Translations under genes and position numbers: made by a program
The notes under the pieces: generated by a model
Databases searched by the model: none
What the model saw: the letters and a program-made list of their open reading frames with translations, nothing else
What the model was told of the DNA's origin: nothing
Assembly (NCBI GenBank): GCA_963675135.1
Contig: OY776124.1
Span: forward strand, 21,822,066 to 21,886,065
Origin: Galeopsis tetrahit
Lineage: Eukaryota > Streptophyta > Magnoliopsida > Lamiales > Lamiaceae
Length of the DNA stretch: 64,000 nt
Reading direction: 5' to 3'
Shown: piece after piece, positions 57,010 to 64,000 of the stretch
How positions within the stretch are numbered: the stretch's first letter is position 1
How the letters are laid out: the number at the start of each line of letters is the position of its first letter

Positions 57010-59734
57010 TGTTGGTCCCAAGTTGAGTTGAGATTGATTAAGCTAGTAAAATTTTAGAGGGGAGGGGTGAATAAACTTTTAAAAATCTTTCAAAATATCA
57101 GAGTGTAATACGGAATAGTATTTTGTACAGTACTGTTCTTACTCAGTCAGCACAGTACTTACAGTTTCAAGTTTTATACTCAACTTTTATTTTGAACTTT
57201 TAATTAGTAAACTTTTACTGTTCTTTATTAGACAAATATAAACAGATATCAAACAGAAAGTAAAGAACACAAGATTTATAGTGGTTCGACAAATGTCTAC
57301 ATCCACTCTCACAACTCTAGTTGTGAAGTTTTATTAACTCCTTTTTGAGTTTCTTGTGGCTTAAAGTCCCAAGACTAAGACTTTGATCTTTTCGATTACA
57401 CATCTAAGTGTATCTTCGATCTACTAGTAATTCTACAAGTAACTAGCACACTTGTTTTACAAAGTTCACAAACTAAAATGTAAAGTAAACTTCTCTGTGA
57501 GTAGCCTTTGATTCTTCTCTTCTTTGATATCCTTCAACTCTGTGAGTTCTTTGAATGCTTCTTAGACTTTAATTGCTTTTGAATGCTCTTAGATCAGTAG
57601 TCTTTGCAGTAGAAGATCACACAGTTGTCACGCCCCAATTTTCATAAAAATAGATTTTAGCAAAAATACTTACACAATTAATACAAGAAAGTGGACTCAC
57701 AAATTTATTTGGCAATAGATTTTAAATAGAAATTAGCGGAAGCTCAGAAACTAAACAACGTCTCAAAAATGAATTTTAACTTCAAATATAAATTGTACCA
57801 AACTTGTTTATCTCATAAGATATCTCACTATTGAAATACTTAAAATTTAAATAAACTAGTTCATCAAATTCTTAAAATAAAATGTAACGAGCTTAATTGA
57901 CATCCACCGCCTCTCCTCGCTATCAACTCATCAATTGAATCTGAAATGTTAAATGTATGGTATGAGCAAAACCACTAAATCAGTGAAGTCAATTTGACAA
58001 TAGTAATTACGACATACAAATAAAATGTATAGCCACATAAAATCACATAATTCACAAAAAATCACATAAGCACCTTTCATCTCACATAAGCATTTTTTCA
58101 TCATACTTTTTATTAATTATTAATTATGTTTCACGGTTATGCCAAGGATCTCTTTTAAATCCCACTAGGTCCCCCTCAAAGACCTCTTTTCAGTCTCGAG
58201 TTCTTTTCTTGTGCACGGCGGATCCCCCAAAGACCTCTCTTCAATCTCGGGTTCACCGAGGACCTCTTTTCAGTCCCGGGCCTCTTTTAAGCCCCTGGCC
58301 TTTCATAATCTTTTCCATTAATATATTCACTCACATTCAAGTCATATCATAATGCACTTAAACATCTTTTACATTAAAATATTCACCAACATTCAAGTCA
58401 CATCATATTGCACATAAACAATTTATTCATACGAAGCAATTAATAAAGGCAAAGAAACCACACCTGAAATAAATGTTGTGGATGCAATTGATGCAATCAA
58501 AATAACCTTAATCCTTTTGGAGTCGACTTCCATGAAATGTGAGTAGAATGAATAAATCTAGGGGTTTGTGTGAAAATATTATGATGTGTGTTTTTGGTTT
58601 GTGAACATGGAACTCTATTTATAGGGGAGAGAATATGTTTTCTTGTGAGAAAAGTTAGAGATTTAAATTAACCATAAAACTGAGATTTGATTTACTTAAA
58701 ATATCTCTTAATATACTTGGCTGCTTAAGAATAATTAATTAAGGAAATATAGAATTTTATAATAAGAATAATAAGAAGAAAAGATGAGGAACAAATTAAT
58801 TTAAGATTGGTTTTGAAATCAATTGAAGGCATTTGAGATTTTTAAATAAGAAATTAGATATCGTGCATCTTTTTCGAAAAATTCAAAGTAAACGATTATT
58901 ATTATTTTTATAGTTAGGAAAATAGAATAGTAATATTCAAATTAGTGAATTTTATGCCAAAAATGCATTCTTCTAAAATTGAATAAAGGTATATATAAAA
59001 AAATAACTAATTTCAGATTTTTCGGGGTGTTACAATAGTATTTATAGACATTAGTATGACAGTTAGCAGTTTGTGAAACTAACTCAAACTGTTTTTTTAA
59101 CTTATTCTTTTGTAACCGACTTTGTAACTTCCTTCACTTATCCAAGTCAGCATATCTTCAAATAAATTCAGTTACATCTTTAAATAAATTTTCCAAACTT
59201 ATTCTGCTCCAGCACAGTAAAATTACTCTTCTTCTATTTTACTGTTCTTGGTCCAACTCAGCACAGTTCTCAACATTTGTTCTGAATATCTTCAGAATGT
59301 TTCTCTATATCTATGAGCTTCATTTCAACTCTTCTTGAAAGTCTTCTCATTCTGAAGTAGTCTTCTGAGTCTTCATTAGTCTTCTGATCTTGCTCTAATC
59401 TACTGTTCTGAACTTTACAATGTTAATTACAACAAACTACAAACTTACAAATATAAAATCTATCTATACTACATCTGAACTATATACAAAAGAGTACATC
59501 TAAGTCTTATACTATAAGTTGTCTATACAATTCAAACATCAGCTTAGTTCCTAACAGTTCATAATATTTCTCATATTTCACACATAAGATCAGTAACTCA
59601 GATTATAAGTTTTCTTAAGATGACTTAGTTAAGATGACTTCCAACCACATATATCATTAACTTTAAGTTGCTTTTGGCCATCAAAACTCAATCTCATCAA
59701 CTAGAACATTGTTTCAAGGTTTCATATCCCAACA
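57010..59734 (-). repeat. LTR-B2, 5' LTR of E1, split by a solo LTR
   Basis: TGTTGGTCCCAAG...ATATCCCAACA in plus reading; about 1311 bp after removing 57626-59034 and one TSD. TATA box TATAAATA (minus) at 59039-59046. Much diverged from LTR-B1. Confidence 0.85.
57626..59034 (-). mobile_element. Solo LTR of another family (TGTAACACCCC type)
   Basis: The minus strand begins TGTAACACCCCGAAAAATC and ends GGGGCGTGACA, 1409 bp. CTATAAATAGAG at 58616-58623 (minus) is a canonical plant TATA box about 0.4 kb into the LTR. Flanks ACAGT (57621-57625) and ATAGT (59035-59039) are a TSD with one mismatch. No internal region. The end pattern suggests a Ty3/gypsy family, but this is not certain. It sits next to the TATA box of LTR-B2. 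Confidence 0.75.
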
Positions 59735-60339
59735 ATGCCTAATGTCGGAGCACTTAACATAATCTGATAATATTAAAATTCTTGATATATATGTTGTTGT
59801 CATCTAAGTTTCTAACTGTCACATTTGTTTACTAATTATACAAATTATGTGATCTCCACAATAAATGTGTGTGTATTTTTATTTTTCTTAAGATCTTTTT
59901 AGACTAATATTTAGCCCATGTACACAGTCTTCTTCAGAAGATGAACAACATTTCATTCAACGCTAACCATGGTGCATCTTTTTCAGGTGTGTCTTCTCGT
60001 GATGCTGAGAACATAGATAGTCATGATAATGAAAATGTGAAAGAAGAGGATTACCATGCCATTAATATTGATGATGGTGATTATGATGGTGGCGATTCCT
60101 AGGAGTTAATATTTATGTTATAAATTAGTTTATTTTTATTGGTGATGTTATAAATTAGTTTACAATGTTTAGAACTTATTATTTTTATTATGACGTTAGT
60201 TATTTTAAATTGTATATAACTTCAAAGTTATTATATATTTTTTTAATTTGATTTTATATTTGAATTCTAATGGCCATATGCTGTGTAATTTCAATTTATT
60301 TTGATAGAACTTTTTAATATAACAATAAAAAATTAATAT
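59735..60339 (+). other. Old repeat DNA with a short acidic ORF (59941-60102)
   Basis: 59941-60102 encodes 53 aa (MNNISFNANHGASFSGVSSR..., ending INIDDGDYDGGDS). The frame is open about 30 bp further upstream. The acidic end and the subterminal-like repeats that follow suggest the last exon of a degraded transposase gene, perhaps CACTA, but no catalytic motif is visible. The remainder is AT-rich. Confidence 0.3.
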
Positions 60340-61066
60340 TTTTAAAAATAAATTCCAGCAAAAGAAGACACATGAAAAATTCCAATAGAAAATAACTGTT
60401 GGAATTGACGATGAAGTTTGTGCTGAAAAGTTTCCAATAGTTGAATATTCCAGTGGTACATATCCATTGCAATAAAATTACGATTTTTTGTTGTTAGTAT
60501 TAGGAATTAATATACAAGAATTAATTATCAACCTCTCTACAAGTTCGGACATTTAGATGAGACAGAATTCTTTCATGGTATCATAGCCTCCAAGCAGACG
60601 ACCTGGGTTCGATTCCTGCTGAAAGCAACTCCACCCATTTAAATTGTCCACTCGATGGCTCCTCCCCAAAGGGTAAGAGGTGATAATCCGGCCCACGAGT
60701 GAGGGGGAGTATTAGGAATTTATATACAATAATTAATTCCCAACCTCTCTACAAGTTCGGACTTTTAGATGAGACAGAATTCTGTCAAAATCCATTGGAA
60801 AGAATTCCAACGAAAAATTACTGTTGGATTTGTTAATGGAATTTACGTTGGAAAGAATTTCAATAGGTGAAATTTCCAACAATCAAGATCCGTTGGAATG
60901 TGTCGTCGAAAAAAAATTCAACTGGAATTTTCGTTGGAATTTTGCAATTCTAAAGCTCACTTTTTCAATGGTCGTATTTTCATTGGAATTTTTGTTGGAA
61001 TCACTGATTCCAACGATAAAAATACAAAAAAAACCGTTGGAATTTTCCTGTTGGATTTTCACTATT
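60340..61066. mobile_element. CACTA-like subterminal repeat region
   Basis: Many copies of GTTGGAATT, CCGTTGGAAT and the inverse ATTCCAACG in both orientations, interrupted by a TRIM (60498-60788). Such clustered short inverted and direct motifs are typical of CACTA subterminal regions. No terminal CACTA was found at its end, so the call is tentative. Confidence 0.4.
60498..60788 (+). mobile_element. TRIM (miniature LTR retrotransposon), 291 bp
   Basis: Two 78-bp direct repeats (60498-60575 and 60711-60788) beginning TATTAGGAATT and ending in TCA. A PBS-like TGGTATCATAGCC stands at 60576-60588, next to a tRNA-like GGTTCGATTCC, and the purine tract GTGAGGGGGAG at 60700-60710 precedes the second repeat. 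No coding capacity. Flanks do not show a clear TSD. Confidence 0.8.
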
Positions 61067-61296
61067 CGCATTCCTTCCATTGCATGTCTTGTAATAGACC
61101 TACGAAGGCCACCCTTCTTTTTTCTATTTCTTCATCATCTAGCCCGAACGTGTCATCGATTGCATCTATATTATCAATTTTGTTTCTTCTCTTTTCGATT
61201 CTTGTATCCAGACATTTAAATACCGATTTTCACCACTCCTTCGGGTCCCCTTTTAGCCTTTTTAGTTTTTCTTTCAGCACATAGCCTCCTCATCCC
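61067..61296. other. Unassigned sequence
   Basis: Pyrimidine-rich; short overlapping ORFs extend from the subterminal region (60824-61219 and 60898-61284) but show no family features. Nothing supportable. Confidence 0.3.
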
Positions 61297-61740
61297 CTAT
61301 ATCTCGTAGGATGCCCACTTATGTGTTGCAAACTCACTGAATTTTTGGTGATGCAACCATACATTAGAGAAACAGAATGGTTTAGGTTCCCAATCCAAGC
61401 AGCTTGTCGTGGTTATAATTGGGCAATAATCTGATATAGATCGCCCCAAACCCTTTAATTCCTGAGCTGGCCACTTCTCTGACCATGCCTCATTGACGAG
61501 TAACCTATCCAGCCTGCTTTTACACGTGCCATCGGGCCTAAACCACGTATACTTGCGACCCCTAAGTGGGACGTCTATAAGGTCACATGATCGAATGAAG
61601 TAGTCGAAAGCCATTCAATATCTGTTGTCCGCCCTTTCTTCCCTGGCCATTTCCCTCATCTTCAAACCTGATGGCGTTGAAGTCACCCATCAAGAATACA
61701 CAAGTCTGATGGAGTTTAAGTACAAGTCCTTTGCCCTATT
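61297..61740 (-). pseudogene. LINE (L1-type) endonuclease fragment
   Basis: 61297-61614 encodes DLIDVPLRGRKYTWFRPDG, SRLDRLLVNEAW and ISDYCPI, the C-terminal half of an APE-type endonuclease. GDFNAI, the upstream motif, is read in another frame near 61660-61690, so a frameshift lies near 61615. The usual SDHCPI is SDYCPI, so the catalytic His is lost. 5'- and 3'-truncated; no RT domain follows. Confidence 0.75.
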
Positions 61741-62451
61741 TGCTCAGCCCTCCAATGTATCATTATCTGGCCCAGTCCCCAAGTTTTCTTTTTATGGGCC
61801 TCTAAATAATTTTGTTCCAATAAATTGTCTTTAGTGTTTGGCCAGGTCCTACTACCTGTTCCTGACTTTTATATTTCGCCATTATTCTCTGCGTGGGTCC
61901 CCCACATCTCGGGACTGCTGAGCAGGCGTGCTTGTCCACGCCTAATTCCTCGACAACTGTTCTCGAGGTATTTGGCGGCAGACTTGCATTCAATACTCTT
62001 CTCTCACACCACTCAATGTTCTCTTTATTAATATTAAATTATCTATTTGGTCTATTAATTCATTTTAAAATGGATCCAATTACACTCATGTAACTGGTAC
62101 ACAAGAGTGCAACTCAACAAAGATTGTTAATTGGGTGGTGAGGCTCCTCCAATGCGTTGTGATGAGTGATGAAAAATTTCTTAAACAAAGTTGTAAATAA
62201 TTATTATTGCATTAAATTTAATTAATTTGTCGCAGCTATTTGTAATTGGGGTAAAAACCTAATTTATATGGGTAATTGAGGTAGAATGTAGGAAGAAGAA
62301 AATGTAGATAGAGAAAGATGGGTAAGAAAGAAAAAAAAATAGAGAAAGATAGTGTACTATGACAAATAAGGAAATATGAACTTTAAGTTGGGACGAACTA
62401 ATTAAAATAGAAAGTGTAAACCTTACCAAGGGAGGGAAGGAGTATACATTT
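61741..62451. other. Unassigned, AT-rich
   Basis: 61741-62030 may be the upstream part of the LINE. 62290-62451 is purine-rich and ends in GGGAGGGAAGGAGTATA, reminiscent of a Stowaway MITE end, but no opposite end was found. No gene. Confidence 0.3.
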
Positions 62452-62770
62452 CACTACAAAAAAAGCCTGATTTTGATATCGAAATTTTGAGACGGACACC
62501 TAATCCGTCTCTAATAGATACAGATTTGTTAAAAATCGAGATTTGAAACCGAAAATAAAACTGTCTCTCATTATAAACAGATTAGATACGACTTTTAGTT
62601 TCGAAAGTTTTAGATACGGACTAGATACGCGACTTTCGATTTTGAGAGTTTTAGATACGGATTGGATACATATACCACCGTCTCTAAACAATCAATTTTT
62701 TCTCCCCAATATAAAACAAGATAAGGTGGTACACGAAATTTGCGATACAGAATCTAACCATCTCTAATCT
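62452..62770. mobile_element. CACTA-type terminus with subterminal repeats
   Basis: CACTACAAAAAAAG at 62452-62465 is a typical CACTA terminal inverted repeat start. It is followed by repeated GATACGGATTGGATAC, CCGTCTCTAA and AATCCGTCTC motifs in both orientations over 300 bp. No opposite terminus is in the window; LTR-A may have inserted into it (200 bp downstream). Confidence 0.55.
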
Positions 62771-62964
62771 GTATCTAATTAGTCAAATGATAAAATTAAA
62801 TTAAAAAATAAATCAAAACCTTATGTATATAGAGAATTGAGAATGAGAGAATATGGACGGAGTTATATTAATTTATTTACTCTTTTATTTAATTAATAAA
62901 TAGTAAAAAAAAATAAAAAAATAATTAATATATCTTCTATGTATCGGATAAATATAAATGTTAG
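62771..62964. other. AT-rich flank of LTR-A copy 2
   Basis: AT-rich with no ORF. It ends GTTAG at 62960-62964, immediately before the LTR. It is not purine-rich, so it is not a polypurine tract. Confidence 0.6.
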
Positions 62965-64000
62965 TGTTGGGAATAAAATGAGTTTTGATTATGATACCAA
63001 AACCCCCCTGAGACATGCCAAATAGATAAGTCAAGATTAATGAACATGGTCCAAGACTGTTGGAACATGTAGACTAAGACAAGTAGATAAGCTGATATGT
63101 TAGGCAGCTTTTAGATGAATAGATGCACTGGTTGAGGGGGAACATATGCTTTAAAGTCTATCAAGAACAAGTCCCCTCAAGGCTCAAGTGAAATGTGTCC
63201 CAAGTCTGCTGAATAAACAAGTATGCTGATCAAGAGTGAATAGATTGTGGGACAATCTTTCTGAAGATCAAGCATAACAAATGCATCATCTAGACACAAC
63301 CTGCTAAAGCATTTTTGCTCAGGAGGTTTGTCCAGGAGAGTTGTCTCAACACACTTGTACCAGAACCATGTCTAAATGATTCCAACTGTGCTGATATGGT
63401 CAAAGACAACTACTCTATGTCATGAAAGAACAAGATCCAATCTAAGGATGCATAGAGACATTCAAAGAAAGAGAAAGAGCCAAATCATCTGAAGAGAGCA
63501 TGCCAATCCTGCTGATAAGTGAACTCTGCTGAAACTGATAAGCAGAGTTGTCCAAGAGATAAGGAATATTGTCCTTATCATAGGACTAATCATCAGAAGC
63601 CATGTCCATGATTGACCAAGTGAATCTTGAAGTCAGACCTTGGGAAAAGTGTTGCAGAATGAAGACAAAGTGGTTACAGCCGTTTCTTTCCCAAGTTAAG
63701 GACATGTCACTATCAGAATCTGTCTTCCAGTTTGAAGATTTCAAGGAAGACATTTATAGACATTTGAGGCTGCCTCTCCAACGGGCAAATCCTCAAATTT
63801 GTCTATAAATACAAAAGTGTGAAGACCATTTGAAGAAACCTCAACACATCCAACTATCCTACAAGTTAACAAGTGCTTTCAAGCTCTCAAAAGACATTCT
63901 TAGTCTTCATACACTTCATTCTAAGCTGAACCCCATTGTATATCCATACAAAGCTTAGAGAGATATCCTATCCTTATACACTGATCTCCATTGTAAAGGA
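62965..64000 (+). mobile_element. LTR-A copy 2, 5' part (runs off the window)
   Basis: TGTTGGGAATAAAATGAG at 62965. TATA box at 63804-63811. From 63043 on it matches 1-958 with about 16 substitutions. An AACGG core (minus, near 63680) is present here but mutated in copy 1. Preceded by GTTAG. Confidence 0.85.

Larger units (their letters stand above)
1897..59734 (-). mobile_element. E1: chimeric Sirevirus-like Ty1/copia element, with other elements nested inside
   Basis: From right to left the element has 5' LTR-B2 (57010-59734), PBS, gag (54973-56838, continuing at 16211-16922), pol, aORF (11743 down to 3426), PPT and 3' LTR-B1 (1897-3241). It is interrupted by E2, E3 and a solo LTR. Its two LTRs are strongly diverged, its flanks do not give a matching TSD (ACAAT on the left, ATGCC on the right), and the RT region is partly duplicated across a junction near 14046. 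It is therefore best read as two related elements joined head to tail. All its reading frames are broken. The oldest insertion here. Confidence 0.75.

Noticed and set aside
1892..59740. A TSD for E1 formed by shifting its ends (AACAAT on both sides)
   Set aside because: The match on the right uses bases of the conserved LTR end CCAACA; with standard TG...CA ends the flanks are ACAAT and ATGCC.
60590..60640. tRNA gene suggested by GGTTCGATTCC
   Set aside because: No cloverleaf or A box at proper spacing; it is inside a TRIM next to its PBS.
62290..62451. Stowaway MITE suggested by GGGAGGGAAGGAGTA
   Set aside because: No opposite terminal inverted repeat or TA duplication found upstream.
1..64000. 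LTR-A copies as the 5' and 3' LTRs of one giant element
   Set aside because: No PBS follows 1648 and no polypurine tract precedes 62965; both inner flanks look like target DNA with GTTAG.

Overview
This window is a plant nuclear DNA segment, almost certainly from a dicot, built almost entirely of nested LTR retrotransposons. The evidence is Ty1/copia polyproteins in the order PR-IN-RT-RH, LTRs with TG...CA ends and canonical plant TATA boxes, primer sites complementary to initiator-Met tRNA, 5-bp target-site duplications (TSDs), a TRIM, CACTA-like termini and a LINE scrap. No intact host gene was found. The species cannot be named from this.

Nesting, outermost first. The ends are two same-strand copies of one LTR family (LTR-A: 1-1648, and 62965-64000 running off the end), about 98.3% identical. 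Between them is old AT-rich DNA (1649-1896 and 59735-62964). That holds the Sirevirus-like copia element E1 (minus strand, 1897-59734), which is a chimera of two related elements. E1 is interrupted by E2 (plus strand, 6464-11306, LTR-internal-LTR-internal-LTR, TSD ACTGC), by E3 (minus, 16923-54967, TSD TCTTA) and by a solo LTR of another family (57626-59034). E3 is interrupted by E4 (minus, 19242-34065, TSD TGTTC) and E6 (minus, 43790-54315, TSD AATTC). E4 is interrupted by solo LTR-C4 (plus, 23537-25171, TSD GAGGT). LTR divergence agrees with the order: E3 about 1.9%, E6 about 0.5%, E4 about 0.2% (counted by eye).

E1, E3, E4 and E6 each have, in transcription order, 5' LTR, initiator-Met PBS, gag, pol, a spacer of about 0.9-1.8 kb, an additional long ORF (aORF, in the position often called env-like), a polypurine tract and the 3' LTR. 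Every copy is broken by stops, frameshifts or deletions. E2 and the LTR-C family carry no genes (736-bp internal region) but share R/U5-like sequence with the D-family LTRs of E3/E4, so they look like trans-mobilised non-autonomous relatives.

The most interesting signals are these. (1) A phase-0 GT-AG intron candidate at the gag/protease boundary of E4 (30097-31248) contains the gag stop codon, and E3 carries exactly the spliced form. The sites and the stop are also kept in the diverged element E1, so splicing may switch Gag to Gag-Pol. (2) A TATA box lies 118-150 bp upstream of the aORF ATG in E3, E4 and E6, suggesting that aORF is transcribed from its own internal promoter. (3) Paired MSA (MYB3R, G2/M) elements sit above the TATA box of all D-family LTRs, and another is in the aORF promoters. 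(4) A perfect heat-shock element is in the U3 of E6. (5) The tandem-duplication-like arrangement of LTR-A has its matching TSD on the inner sides.
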